Shown piece after piece: positions 8,671 to 18,815 of a DNA stretch of 64,000 nt. The position numbers and the translations under genes are program-made. The stretch spans positions 1 to 64,000 of the forward strand of contig CAXXFH010000004.1 of NCBI GenBank assembly GCA_963677085.2, written 5' to 3'. The stretch comes from G963677085 sp963677085. GTDB taxonomy: Bacteria; Planctomycetota; Planctomycetia; Pirellulales; Thermoguttaceae. A model generated the notes under the pieces. That model searched no databases. It was given only the letters and a program-made list of their open reading frames with translations, and was not told the DNA's origin. Within the stretch, counting starts at the first letter, position 1; each line of letters begins with the position of its first letter.

Positions 8671-9372
8671 GGGCCGGCCACACGTGGCATGCGGATTTGA
8701 CGGCCGTGCCGATTAGCGGCGGTTTCTGGACCTGTTGGGTTCCGTACGCAATCTGGCAACGCTGGCCCGTATGTTGGTGGCTGCTGAACATCGTGGACCA
8801 CTATTCTCGGCGTTCGATGGGCTTCGCGGTCTTCAAGTCAAAACCCTCATCGGAAGAAGTGACCGCGGCCTTCGACCGCATCCTTCTCAAGGAAAGAACC
8901 AGCCCGAAACACCTTATCGTCGATCAGGGCTCTCAATTCAAGTGCGCGAACTTCGAGCAATGGTGCAAGGCGATGAACATCCTGCCGCGATTCGGTGCCG
9001 TCAGCCGGCACGGCAGCATTGCCGTCGTCGAGCGTTTTCATCGGACCATCAAAGAGTTTGTTGGCGATGATCACGGTGCCGGAGGGCCAGACGCAGTTCG
9101 AGCGGGAGGTCGAACTGATTACCGATTGGTACAACGAGCACCGCCCCCACGACACGCTCGGTGGCCGTACGCCCAATGAAGTCTTCTTCTCTCGTCCGCC
9201 AGCCAACGAGTAGCCCCGTCTCGAGCCACGCCCGCGTTGGCCACGCGGCTCGCCTTGTACGGCACCACACGTCAACATCGACGGCAAACCGGGCGATCCG
9301 TTCGTCCTCACGATCGATCACCTGTCAGGCCGGCGCCACCTGCCCATTATTCATGTCCAGCGAGCAGCATAA
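8671..9372 (+). pseudogene. IS481-like transposase, frameshifted and with an internal stop
   Basis: The translation starts inside the family at HTWHADLTAVPISGGFW (first catalytic D) and continues through IVDHYSRRSMGFAVF and VDQGSQF (second D) to HGSIAVVERFHRTIKE (E). A frameshift at about 9060 moves it to the frame of TQFEREVELITDWYNEHRPHDTLGGRTPNEVFFSRPPANE. A TAG at 9211-9213 follows, where repeats R2 and R3 have CAA. The same frame continues through the family's C-terminal block (RPRWPRGSPC, KPGDPFVL, SGRRHLPI) to TAA at 9370-9372. The N-terminus is missing. Only its last 80 or so residues are repeated in R2, R3 and R4. Confidence 0.85.
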
Positions 9373-9558
9373 TCGCTGATTCCCGTCGGGCACTTGCGCT
9401 ACCGGTCTGCGCGAAGGTTGTTCTTCGTGCTGTTTTCGGTCAAGTTGTAGAGTCGGGAGGTGGCGCGGTGGTTTAGGTGGGGCCTATCTGTTACCGACCC
9501 TTTCGGTTGCCGGTGCCTCAGTATCCCTACCATACTCCGTTTCCACTCTCCCGCTCAT

Positions 9559-9592
9559 CGAACCGGACGTGCGGTTTTCCCGCATCCGGCTC
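9559..9592 (-). ncRNA. Group II intron domain V
   Basis: The 34-nt hairpin reads GAGCCGGATGCGGG, then AAAA, then CCGCACGTCCGGTTCG on the minus strand. This is the typical bacterial domain V with a tetraloop and a two-nucleotide bulge. It lies downstream of the maturase frame, with a domain-VI-like segment (GATGAGCGGGAGAGTGG) directly after it. Confidence 0.88.
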
Positions 9593-9604
9593 TCGGACAA
9601 GACA

Positions 9605-10500
9605 TCACACGTTCGCACACGCAGCGCGGCGTGGCCGGTCGCGCAACCGGGTGAGCCCCAGCCCATACACATATTCGTTGGAGAAGCGTGCATCTCTCCG
9701 ATTGCGTACGGTGTGCTTGGCACACCACCATTGACGGAGCCGCTGGAAGACATAGGCGTCCAAGCTACTGTAGCTCCTCCGGACCGTGCCCACCGAGAAG
9801 TAGTTCGCCCAGCCCGCGAGCAAGCGGTTGATCACGAACGCGCGATTCTCCCCGGATGTCCACAGCCACCGACGCGTGGTCTCCTTATGGATGCGGCGTC
9901 GCAGCCGCTTCATCGATTTCAGCGACGGGCGGCCACCGTAGTAGGCATGTCCCGTCCGTCGATCGCGTAAGCGGCCAAAGGTGAACCCCAGAAAGTCGAA
10001 AGTGTCTTCCGGCAGCCGGGCGAGTCGCGTCTTCTGCTCGTTGGCCGTCAGTTTCAGCCGCTTCATCATGTCCCGCATCGCAATCATGGCATCGTCTGCC
10101 CGACTGCGACGACAAAGGATCACGAAATCGTCGGCATAGTTGACGATTCTCCCAGCAAACCGTTTCTCATGCCCTAACGCTTTCCAACCCAGTACGAAAC
10201 GACGCATATAGAGGTTACTCAATAGCGGTGAGATCGGGGTCCCTTGGGGTGTTCCCCGAACTTCATCCTTGTTGCGGGTCGTCCGACACGTATGCCCGCG
10301 CTTGTCGGTTTCTGCCACCGGGGCCACCAGCCACATCTTGATCAGGTGCAGCAGATGTCGGTCGCTCACGCGACGTGCCACCGATTTCATGAGTTCCGCG
10401 TGCGGGATTGTGTCAAAATACCCGGATAAGTCGCCATCGATCACTTCCGTATGTCCGTGTTGCAGCTCCGCCACCTCGCACGGCCGGATTCGGTTCCTCG
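9605..10500 (-). pseudogene. Group II intron reverse transcriptase/maturase, N-terminally truncated
   Basis: The recognisable protein begins near ARNRIRPCEVAEL and HTEVIDGDLSGYFDTIPH (RT block with the first catalytic Asp), then GTPQGTPISPLLSNLYM, the catalytic YADD (IVNYADDFVILC), LTANEQKTRL and FDFLGFTFG. The maturase X region (GWANYFSVGTVRRSY, LRQWWCAKH) follows. RT blocks 0-2 are missing, and the open frame upstream to 10726 does not look like RT. There is no HNH endonuclease domain. The catalytic palm is kept but the N-terminal fingers are lost, so activity is doubtful. Confidence 0.85.
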
Positions 10501-10874
10501 CGGAACATCCGTTGGCGGTCACGCGCCGCCACCGCCGAGGCTCCCCGTGTTGCAAATGATCTCCTTGTACATGCATGCCGCCGCCAAATACCCCGGCGGA
10601 ATCCTGCGGTGCAAGCGTCGCTCGCTTCCCGCAGAACGGCGGCCTTCCCCGCTTTGACGTCGGGTCGGCTTCCGCGACAGCCGTTTCGAGGCCTGCTCGG
10701 CGTTCACTGCACGTTGCGGCCTGCATGCTCGCTGAGTCCCCAAGGGACCCTTTTCTGGAAGTGCTTCAGTCGAAGTCGTTACCTCCTTCCACCGCTCCCA
10801 GGGCTACCGGCCGGAGCGACAGAGGCCGGATGGGAATCTCACCCACTGAAAATCATTGCCTTATCACGGCACAC

Positions 10875-10986
10875 GTCAAAGATCAAACTTCTACTCGCCG
10901 CGTGTCGAGTCCGTCCGAAGACCTTCTGGTCTGCGACTTCGGTGTAAATGCGTTCACGGCGAAAGTCGGTAGTCCAATTCACCTCT
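10875..10986 (+). repeat. Composite repeat R, copy R1, right tail (after the intron)
   Basis: The segment aligns with 42345-42450 (R3) and, less well, with 19458-19567 (R2) and 24857-24966 (R4). The most conserved part is GGTGTAAATGCGTTCACGG followed by CGAAAGTCGGTRGTCC. The part of the tail before the intron is 9373-9446 (CGTCGGGCA, CTACCGGTCTGCGCGAAGG). The tail runs directly into the truncated integrase frame. Confidence 0.8.
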
Positions 10987-10989
10987 GTG

Positions 10990-11768
10990 TCGAGGCCTGC
11001 CGCTGGCGCCGCATCGCCCAGATCAAGGCCACCGACGTGCAGCGTTTTTTGGCCAACCTGCGCGACGAAGGGCTCAGCGTGCAGACGAGCAACCACTACC
11101 TGCGAGCGATCAAATGTTTTACGCGCTGGCTGACGATCAACCGCCGCCTGCGCAGCAACCCGCTCGACGGCCTGGCGATGCTCAACGTCCGCGTCGATCG
11201 CCGCCACGACCGGCGGGCCCTTTCCCGCGACGAGTTCTGGCGTCTGGTCGATGCCGCCAACTCGGGCCCGGTCGTCGAGTCGATTCCCGGCATCGATCGG
11301 GCCATGCTCTACGTGCTGGCCGCCTGGACCGGCTTGCGCAAAGGCGAGATCGGCAGTCTCACGCCCGCCAGTTTTCGGTTTACGGACGACCCGCCCACGG
11401 TCACCGTCGCCGCCGCCTACAGCAAGCATCGCCGTGAAGACACCCAGGTATTGCATCCCGAGGTGGTCACGCGTCTGCGCGAGTGGCTGCAGCTTCGCCA
11501 GCCGGCCGACGACGAAATCCTCTTCCCCATCTCGAAACGGACCTGCGGCCTCGACCGCAAGACGGCCAAGATGATGCGCGAAGACCTGGCCGCCGCCCGA
11601 CGCGTGTGGCTCGCTGAGACCGACGACCCGGCCGAGCGCCGTCGCCGTCTGCAAAGCGACTTTTTGAAGTACAAAGACTCCCAAAACCGCTTCGCCGACT
11701 TCCACGCCAACCGCCACACCTTCATCACCAACCTCTGCCTCGTCGACCAATCGGCCGCCATCGCAAGG
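10990..11768 (+). pseudogene. Tyrosine recombinase (phage-type integrase) fragment
   Basis: About 260 residues remain. The SAM-like core-binding domain is partial (KATDVQRFLANLRDEGLSVQT, YLRAIKCFTRWL) and the catalytic domain follows. The first catalytic Arg lies in AAWTGLRKGEIGSL, and the HxxR box in FHANRHTFITNL. The second His/Trp box and the nucleophile Tyr are missing because the frame runs into repeat B at about 11760. The N-terminus is replaced by the tail of repeat R. The fragment is inactive but shows that an integrative element once occupied this locus, which fits the nearby tRNA-Arg half. Confidence 0.85.
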
Positions 11769-12045
11769 CTGCCGGGGGTTGGTGGGAATCATGGCGTCCG
11801 CGGGGCAAGGTCGGGGATAACTTTCGCACCCCCGAGCGACGGTACACACGAGTTGTGCAATCTTGCGAATCGGTTTGTGTGCCTGGTTCGTCGCTATCAG
11901 TCCGCAAGTAAATGGCAGAATCGGCTGATCTGTGCGGGAATCTGCGGCTCTTCGTGAGCATTTTCCCGACCGGCAACTGCTTTTTGCGCGTGGCCAAACG
12001 CCCACGATTATTGCCGGATGGAGCTTTTGGGAGGGACAGGATCAC
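11760..12045 (+). repeat. Repeat B, copy 1
   Basis: About 280 bp shared with 52724-53005 in the same orientation. The best block runs from GGCTGCCGGGGGT through GAATCATGGCGTCCGCGGGG, CAATCTTGCGAATCGG, TTTGTGTGCCTGGTTCGTCG to GAGCATTTTCCC, with a weaker right part (ATTRYCGCCGGAYGGAG, GGGAGGGACA). It cuts off the integrase gene and ends about 115 bp before the giant surface protein gene. The stretch 12046-12160 has nothing recognisable. Confidence 0.75.
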
Positions 12046-12160
12046 GCCTTGGGAGATTCCCTATCGACGTGAGCCGCTCGTGCCGATGTCATAGGTGACG
12101 AATACTCCCCAAACCACCTAAACGATATGTCTTCGCTAGACTAACCAACAAAGGCAGGCA

Positions 12161-15100
12161 ATGTCGTCCATTTCCAACCTCATCGGCAGGTGGCGCAATC
12201 GTAAGCATCGCCATAATCGCTCCCACGCGCGGACCTCGACGACCCGGCTGAGATTCGAGCCGCTGGAAAGCCGGGAGATGCTCAGTGCTTCGGGCAACGT
12301 CACCACGTTGCACTTCAATATCCCGCCGGAGACAGCCAACCTTGGAGTCCAGGCAGGGCTTTATAGCAACTCGAGCAAAGTCTACCTTGATCCGACTTCG
12401 CAGACGTTCGAGGCGCTCAGCGCCGAGCTGTCGCAATTGCCACTGTTTTCACTCGCCGCTCCGGCCACCGAGGATCACGCGCACACCGAACCGGTTCAAT
12501 ACGAGCTGGCCATTCCGTCGGGGCAAGACGTGAAGTCGGGCGAGCTATTCCTCTTCGTCGGTGAAATCCACGCCGGCCTGGTAATTTCCGTGGACGGCAC
12601 CGTTGCTGCTCCCAAGGCGGCTGCCAGTCCCGCGGTAGCCGATGTGCCCGACAACTTCGCGCAGTTCGAGTTCAACTACCAATCGACCGGATCGGGCGCC
12701 GGGCTCGATATTGACATCTCGGCGGTCGATTCAACGGGCTTTCCCTTCACGTTGGTGTATCCGGAGAGCGCGAATCTGTCGTTTCCGCTGAACCCACTTG
12801 GAATCACACTCGACCAGACCGACCTGAACACCGGTTTCCGCGAGGCCTTCGAGGACGGCGGCCAGTACGCGGCCTATCCAGAGTTCGCGCAATGCGCCAC
12901 CTTTGCCCAGCAGCAAGACCCAGAAAGCCTGCAGGTGGTGGCGCCCCAAGACATCCTCTCGTTGGAGTCGACCGCGCCGATCCTCAAATCGGTGACGCCG
13001 ACCGCCGACACGGAGAGCCAATTGGCGGCGGGGGCCAGCTATTCGTATTGCATCACGGCCTTCAGCGACAACCTCATTGCCAATTCCGACGGCGTCGCCG
13101 GGGAAACGTTGCTGAGCAACTCGTTCACCGTGTCGGGCCAGGCCGAGGGCACCAGCAACACGCTTACGTGGACTCAATACTACGACCCGAACACGGCCGG
13201 CTACAACATCTATCGCTACAGCACGTCTGACGGGACCACGCCGACCGATTCGACCGCCTACAGCTTCATCGCGACTGTCTACGGGGCAACGACGACGACC
13301 TACGTCGATCAAGGGGCGATTCCGCAGGCGAAGCAGATCTCCGTCGACACGCACAGTTGCTACGGGTTCAATCCGCTCAGCGAGTACTACACGCAGGAGC
13401 TCTTGGATTTCTTCTCGTACTACACGGCCCCGAATTCCTTCTCGATCGAGCGAAACGGGGCCTTGTGGGTGGGAAACACGGTAAGCTACACGCCCAGCGC
13501 GAGTTGGAACGAAACCGGGGCCACCTACACCGTGCTGCAGCTCACGGCCCAAAACGATGTTGCCGGGAAGAGCATCAAGCAAGGCGACGTGATCAACATC
13601 TATCAGCCGATCTTCTCGTCGAATACGCGATATGTGTCGACCAGTGCGCCGCCCATGCCGAGCTGGATGGTCGCGGCCGCCAGCGCCCAGGAGACGCCGG
13701 CCCAAATGGTATTTGGATGCGATGCGGCGTTTGCCTCCGATCAGCACGATCCCGACGTTGCCGACAACACCGATCTGGCCACGGCGTTGGCCGCGATCGA
13801 GAATTCGATCGTTTCGGCCTTCAATCGCGGGATTGCAACCCAGCACGATATCCCGCCGGACAACTGGGCCAGCTTCCCCCAGATGCTCGACTACCCCACG
13901 GTCGCCACCAACTCGCAAAGCCAGGTCACGTCGACCACCACGTACTATTACGCGGTCACGGCCGTGAACGTGTACGGCGAGACGACGCCCAGCATGAGCG
14001 TCGCCGCCACGCTGAACGCCGGTGAAGCGGCCACGCTGAACTGGGCCAACGGAACAGAAGCCGCGCCGGCGACCGGCTACAAGATCTATCGAGGGACCTC
14101 GCCGTACGATCTGAAACTGCTTGACACCATCTCGGACGGTCAACAGACCTCGTACACCGACCTCGGAGGAGCAACGGTCGGCTCCGCGCCGCCGAACCAG
14201 TATTTTGCTCTGGGTACGCAGTCGAACCGGTATGCGGCGGTGGTACAAACGAACAGCCTGGTCGATCCTGAGAACGGCGTGAGTATCAACGGCCTCTCCT
14301 ATGGTTTCCCGTACTCGGACCAGGGCGGCACGTCGACCAACATTCTATTCCCGCCCGGCGACATTCCGGAAACCATCACGGTGAATCTTGGCTCGCCGAC
14401 AGCGCCTGGCTTTGTCACGCAGAGCCTGCCCGATGCCCTCGTGAACAGCCCGTATTCTCAGACCATCGTCGCCAGCGGAAGCGGGACCGGCTTGAAGTTC
14501 GCCGTCATCGAGGGAAGTCTCCCCTCTTGGCTCGCGTTGAACGAGGATACCGGGGTCCTCCAGGGAACGGCGCCCAGTAGTGCAACGTCCTCGCCCTACA
14601 GTTTTGTCATCCAGATCACCGATAGTACCGGCTCCACTTCGTCGATGCCCTTCGAGTTCGACGTGATCGACGCCGAGCCGGTCGCGCCGGTCACGGTCGC
14701 CGGGCTAAGCGGCACGACGCTGACTCTCACGGCGGCCGACGTCAATTTGGCCTACACCACGCAAATTCAGGCGACCGGCGGCGTCGGGCCCTACACGCTG
14801 GCCCTGGCATGCCCACAGGTATCGCTTCCCACGGGCATTGAGCTCGGTACGCTCGGCACGAGCGACATGACCAGTTCGACAGGCGTCTTCACGTTCGGCG
14901 GCACGCAGACCTCGGTCAGCTCGGCCGTCGGTTTCGACGTCATCGTAACCGATTCGACCGTCGCGAAGGCAACCGCGGTGATCGGGATCAGCGTGAAGAC
15001 CGTGGAGATCAACGCCGCGGGCACCGGCTATGCCGTGGACGATCGGTTTTCGGTCACCGGCGGAGGCGGGTCCGGGGCGGTGGTCGAAGTGGCCACGGTC

Positions 15101-18100
15101 GGTACAAGCGGCGAGATCCTGACGTTGAGCGTCGTCGACGCCGGCAGCGGGTTCACGGGCGCACCCACTTCGGTCACTCCGATTTCCGTCAGCGGGACCG
15201 GTGCCGTACTCGGGGCGCGAGGCGACCGCTTCGTGATCACCGGGTATTCCATCACGAACTCCGGCAGCGGTTATGCGGAGTCCCCGAGCGTCAAGATCTG
15301 GGGCGGGGGCGCCGCCCAGCAGACCGTCACCGCAAGCCTCGGTACTGGAACCCAGGCGGGCCAGGTGATCGACATCAATATTCCCGAGGACACCAGTGTT
15401 CCCGGAGACCCCGTCTACTACACGCCCGCCGCGGGGCTGCCGCAGGTTCAGGTCGATCCGCCGTCGGCCGATGCCCAGTGCAGTTTCACGATGAACATCA
15501 CGGTCAATCCGACGCTCGCCATCGGCACCGCGACCCTTCCCAACGCGGTCAAGGGCCAAGCGTACTGCCAGACCATTACCACGAATCAAGTGACCAATGG
15601 CGTGCAGTACGCCGTGACCAACGGCAGTTTGCCCGCCGGGCTCACGCTCGAGCCCTGGGGCATGCTGTGCGGCACGCCGACCGCCGCCGGATCGTTTTCG
15701 TTCACGGTCACGGCAACCGACGTTGCCGGCTCCACGGCGTCGAAGACGCACAACAGCTTCGAAGTGGTCACCACCAGTCCCGCGGCGCTGACGATCACCA
15801 CGACGGCTTTGCCCTCGGCCGTGTCGGGCACCGCCTATTCGCAAACGATCAGCACCATCGGCGGAAGCTCGGGTGGGATCACGTTCCGCCTGGTCAACGG
15901 GGCACTTCTCGACGGCCTGAGTCTTTCCAGCAGTGGGCAAATCACCGGCACGCCGACAGGTGCCGAGGGGAACGTCGCCCTGTTTACGGTCCGCGCCACC
16001 GACAGTGCCGGCAATGCGGCGTTCCAGGGCTACGAACTCAGCATACTTTCGGTCACGCCCGCAACGACGAACCTTGCCGCCAATGCCACGACGCTGGTCA
16101 TCGAGGGGGCGGGCTTCGATACGACTCCGGGCAACAACACCGTCGCGCTGCCGGGCTCCGGCGCAACCAACATCACCGTTACCTCGGCCACGTCGACTCG
16201 TTTGGAAGTGAGCTTCGACGGACCGCTGGCGACCGGCGCCCTGCAAGCCACCGTCACCGTCAATGGAGTCACCAGCCAGGCACAACAGGTTGCCACCGTC
16301 ACGGCCTCGTCGACGCCGACCATCACCGCCAGCACCAACCGGGTTGCCGCCAATGTCACGGAACTCGTGATCAACGGCACCGGTTTCGACACGAGCAGCC
16401 AAGGCACCAATACCGTATCGCTTTCCTCGGGCACGGTGAAATCGGTAACGGTGAACTCCGCCACCCAGCTTACCCTCGCAGTCGAGGGCCCGCTTACCAT
16501 CGGGACACTCACGGCCACCGTGACCACCAACGGCGTCAGCAGCGCCAGCCAGCAGGTCGCCAACGTGGTGGCCGCCAACGTTCCCGCCATTGATGCTAAT
16601 TCGCGTAACCTCTTCGAAAACGCGGGCACCGTCGTGATTTACGGAATCGGCTTCGATACGAGCGCCGAGGCAACGACCCAAGTGGAGCTGAAGCTGCCGA
16701 GTCAATCGGTAACCTTCAGCTCGATTACCGTGAATTCCGCCACTATGATGACCGTCAACGGTGTGTCGCTCCCGCAGCCCGGGGTTCTCACCGCCAAAGT
16801 GACCGTCAATGGAATCGAGAGCGAGGAAACGACGGTCGCCAACGTCTTGCCCGACGCGGTCCCGGTGCTGGTAGTACCGTCGACCCTGCCCAACGTGGCC
16901 CCCAACGCGACCAGCCTCACGTTGTACGGCTGGGGATTCACCTCGGGCTCTTCCGTGGTCCTGCAATACAACGATGGAGCGGGATGGGTAGCCATCTCCG
17001 GCTTCACAACGACGGTCGACTCGCCGAATCAGATCACAATCACCGATTTGAGCATTCCCACGCCGACCAGCGGCACGGGAACCCTTGCGGCGATCGTCAA
17101 CGACCCGACCAACAGCACCTCAGGCGGTATCCAAGCCGTGGGAACAATTTTGACGACGGCATCCTCGGCGCCGACGATCGTGTCCAATTCGAGCGTGATA
17201 TCCTCCGAAACGGCCACGCTTACGATCCAAGGCACCGGGTTCGATCCGAGCGGCACGAACGTGGTTTCCTTGTTCGTCGACGGCGTCGCGTTGCCCGCGG
17301 CGGTCATCAAAGCGACGGCTGCTGGAGCCGGGCAAGAGGTGACCGCCAGCTCCGATGCAACGTCGCTGACCGTCACGCTTGCTGGGCCACTGCCCCTGGG
17401 CGATCTGACGGCTTCGGTCGTCACCGACGGCGTTGCGATGGCGGGAAATCCGGTTCAAGTGGCCACCGTAGCCGGTCTGTCGATCACCGAAGCGACCACC
17501 AAGATCTCGGACAGCCCCACGCTCCTCACGATCGAAGGCAACGGGTTCGACCCGAACGGAGTCAATCTCGTCACGTTGTACACGGGCACGGGGACGACGG
17601 AGCTTCCGGCCAGCACCATCGAGTCGGTCGTTGCCGACTCCGCCACACAATTGACCGTGATCCTGAATACCAGCAGCCCGTTGCCGGTGGGGGAATTGTT
17701 TACCACGGTCTCGGTGAACGGCATATCGAGCGGCACGCCGGTTCAAATTGCGGAAGTGGTCGCCCAAGGTCCGCAGATCGAGATGTCGGCAAACCAGCTG
17801 TCGGATGACGGGACCACCCTGGTCATCAACGGCTTGCATTTCGGCACGGCCGCCGGAAGCAACCAGTTGGTCCTATCCACGGTCGACGGTCCGGTCGGGG
17901 GCGCGGTGAAGGAAGTGACGGTCAATTCCGACTCGCGGATCACCGTCACCTTGGTTCCCGGCGAGTTGAAGGCGGGAGAACTCTATGCCAGCATCGAAAC
18001 CACCAGCGCAACGAGCGCCACGGTTCTGGTTGCCGATGTCGTACCGGCAACGGCATCGACCGAAACCTCGGTCATAAGCGTTGCCAGCCGCTTCCTTCCC

Positions 18101-18754
18101 TGCGGCGAAACAACTCGGGTGACCTTGCAGGCCAACGACAGCCTGGGCCGGAGTGTCACGGCTTATAAGCTCGAAGTCACCTTCGCGCTGGCACCGGGAT
18201 CGGCGGGCGGAGTTATTGGTCCCGTCACCGACAACGGCGATGGCACTTACACCACCACGTTCACCAGCTACGTCGACAGCAACAACATCCTCATTGCCAG
18301 CATCAATGGTCACGAGGTGGCTTCCACCGGTACGGTGACCTTCTACGGGAATCTCCCTTGGTATCACCCCGTGACTCGAACAACTACGCAATCGATCGTT
18401 CTCCCGGTCACCCAACCCAGCCCGCGATTCTCGATCCAGTCGAACATTTTCCGGCCAACGAGAACGACCAGCAACTATCATCCATGGCAGACGATCGGAA
18501 CCAGCATCCCGGTGTTGAACGTCTTTGGGCTGTCGTTTCGATCTGGCGGCGGCGGGCTTCCCCAAAACGGGGAGGATAACGGACTCGACATCGAGCCGGA
18601 AGACGCCAGGATAAACGTGCACGGCGATGAGTCCGTCGAGCCGGAGGCCACGGCCTCGCCACTAAACGAGGAAGAAAGCACCGAGGAACCGCAGGGACCC
18701 GGCAGCAATTCCACTTCGCAGGAAACCGCTGAACAAGACCAGTCGCACGGCTAG
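12161..18754 (+). CDS. Giant LEPR-XLL surface protein with a GH64-like region and tandem Ig/IPT domains
   Basis: The protein has 2197 residues. A basic N-terminus leads to the LEPR-XLL motif FEPLESREMLS (32-42). Residues about 48-240 and 680-740 resemble GH64/thaumatin-like beta-1,3-glucanases (FEFNY, GLDIDISAVDSTGFPFTL, FALGTQSNRYAA, YGFPYSDQGG). The region is interrupted by two fibronectin-III-like insertions (about 285-390 and 580-676; NTAGYNIYRY, TYYYAVTAVNVYGE). Four putative Ig (He_PIG) domains follow (LPDALVNSPYSQTI, LPNAVKGQAYCQTI, LPSAVSGTAYSQTI), then seven IPT/TIG-like repeats (about 1298-1963), an invasin-like Ig domain (about 1967-2063) and an acidic Ser/Thr-rich tail. It is probably a secreted or wall-attached glycan-binding protein; whether it hydrolyses glucan is unknown. 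It is followed by repeat R2. Confidence 0.85.
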   Translation: MSSISNLIGRWRNRKHRHNRSHARTSTTRLRFEPLESREMLSASGNVTTLHFNIPPETANLGVQAGLYSNSSKVYLDPTSQTFEALSAELSQLPLFSLAAPATEDHAHTEPVQYELAIPSGQDVKSGELFLFVGEIHAGLVISVDGTVAAPKAAASPAVADVPDNFAQFEFNYQSTGSGAGLDIDISAVDSTGFPFTLVYPESANLSFPLNPLGITLDQTDLNTGFREAFEDGGQYAAYPEFAQCATFAQQQDPESLQVVAPQDILSLESTAPILKSVTPTADTESQLAAGASYSYCITAFSDNLIANSDGVAGETLLSNSFTVSGQAEGTSNTLTWTQYYDPNTAGYNIYRYSTSDGTTPTDSTAYSFIATVYGATTTTYVDQGAIPQAKQISVDTHSCYGFNPLSEYYTQELLDFFSYYTAPNSFSIERNGALWVGNTVSYTPSASWNETGATYTVLQLTAQNDVAGKSIKQGDVINIYQPIFSSNTRYVSTSAPPMPSWMVAAASAQETPAQMVFGCDAAFASDQHDPDVADNTDLATALAAIENSIVSAFNRGIATQHDIPPDNWASFPQMLDYPTVATNSQSQVTSTTTYYYAVTAVNVYGETTPSMSVAATLNAGEAATLNWANGTEAAPATGYKIYRGTSPYDLKLLDTISDGQQTSYTDLGGATVGSAPPNQYFALGTQSNRYAAVVQTNSLVDPENGVSINGLSYGFPYSDQGGTSTNILFPPGDIPETITVNLGSPTAPGFVTQSLPDALVNSPYSQTIVASGSGTGLKFAVIEGSLPSWLALNEDTGVLQGTAPSSATSSPYSFVIQITDSTGSTSSMPFEFDVIDAEPVAPVTVAGLSGTTLTLTAADVNLAYTTQIQATGGVGPYTLALACPQVSLPTGIELGTLGTSDMTSSTGVFTFGGTQTSVSSAVGFDVIVTDSTVAKATAVIGISVKTVEINAAGTGYAVDDRFSVTGGGGSGAVVEVATVGTSGEILTLSVVDAGSGFTGAPTSVTPISVSGTGAVLGARGDRFVITGYSITNSGSGYAESPSVKIWGGGAAQQTVTASLGTGTQAGQVIDINIPEDTSVPGDPVYYTPAAGLPQVQVDPPSADAQCSFTMNITVNPTLAIGTATLPNAVKGQAYCQTITTNQVTNGVQYAVTNGSLPAGLTLEPWGMLCGTPTAAGSFSFTVTATDVAGSTASKTHNSFEVVTTSPAALTITTTALPSAVSGTAYSQTISTIGGSSGGITFRLVNGALLDGLSLSSSGQITGTPTGAEGNVALFTVRATDSAGNAAFQGYELSILSVTPATTNLAANATTLVIEGAGFDTTPGNNTVALPGSGATNITVTSATSTRLEVSFDGPLATGALQATVTVNGVTSQAQQVATVTASSTPTITASTNRVAANVTELVINGTGFDTSSQGTNTVSLSSGTVKSVTVNSATQLTLAVEGPLTIGTLTATVTTNGVSSASQQVANVVAANVPAIDANSRNLFENAGTVVIYGIGFDTSAEATTQVELKLPSQSVTFSSITVNSATMMTVNGVSLPQPGVLTAKVTVNGIESEETTVANVLPDAVPVLVVPSTLPNVAPNATSLTLYGWGFTSGSSVVLQYNDGAGWVAISGFTTTVDSPNQITITDLSIPTPTSGTGTLAAIVNDPTNSTSGGIQAVGTILTTASSAPTIVSNSSVISSETATLTIQGTGFDPSGTNVVSLFVDGVALPAAVIKATAAGAGQEVTASSDATSLTVTLAGPLPLGDLTASVVTDGVAMAGNPVQVATVAGLSITEATTKISDSPTLLTIEGNGFDPNGVNLVTLYTGTGTTELPASTIESVVADSATQLTVILNTSSPLPVGELFTTVSVNGISSGTPVQIAEVVAQGPQIEMSANQLSDDGTTLVINGLHFGTAAGSNQLVLSTVDGPVGGAVKEVTVNSDSRITVTLVPGELKAGELYASIETTSATSATVLVADVVPATASTETSVISVASRFLPCGETTRVTLQANDSLGRSVTAYKLEVTFALAPGSAGGVIGPVTDNGDGTYTTTFTSYVDSNNILIASINGHEVASTGTVTFYGNLPWYHPVTRTTTQSIVLPVTQPSPRFSIQSNIFRPTRTTSNYHPWQTIGTSIPVLNVFGLSFRSGGGGLPQNGEDNGLDIEPEDARINVHGDESVEPEATASPLNEEESTEEPQGPGSNSTSQETAEQDQSHG
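16055..18040 (+). repeat. Array of seven IPT/TIG-like repeats within the surface protein gene
   Basis: Units of about 90-100 residues start with a phrase such as TTLVIEGAGFD, TELVINGTGFD, TLTIQGTGFDPSG, TLLTIEGNGFDPNG or TTLVINGLHFG and end with a beta strand of the type GxLxATVxTNGV(T/S)S followed by VATV. Units diverge at the DNA level, so the array is old rather than a recent expansion. Confidence 0.8.
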
Positions 18755-18815
18755 GTCAGTCCAAACGCCGGATACCCTGATGCCCTGCGAAATGCCGCAC
18801 GGTGAAAGACGCCCC

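Larger units (their letters stand above)
9447..10874 (-). mobile_element. Group II intron, internally shortened, inserted in repeat R1
   Basis: On the minus strand the element starts GTGTGCC at 10874 (consensus GUGYG) and ends CTCTAC at 9447 (consensus AY). It holds a canonical 34-nt domain V and a reverse transcriptase/maturase frame. The ends are fixed by comparison: the flanks GATCTTTGAC and AACTTGACCG, once joined, match the uninterrupted R2 sequence GATCATTGACAACCTGAACG. At 1428 nt it is much shorter than the usual 2-3 kb. The RT N-terminus and much of domain I appear deleted, so autonomous splicing and mobility are unlikely. Confidence 0.85.

Noticed and set aside
10839..12005. A 388-codon minus-strand open frame
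   Set aside because: It spans the integrase fragment (antisense) and repeat B. The integrase motifs on the plus strand are unmistakable.
12731..14248. A 505-codon minus-strand open frame
   Set aside because: Shadow of the same gene; composition is dominated by R, G and V with no motif.
14705..16966. A 753-codon minus-strand open frame
   Set aside because: It lies opposite the giant surface protein gene. Its translation is Arg/Gly-rich without any domain and results from GC-rich codon bias of the real gene.
16055..18040. Recent tandem DNA duplication
   Set aside because: The IPT units are similar as protein but well diverged as DNA, so they are old domain repeats.
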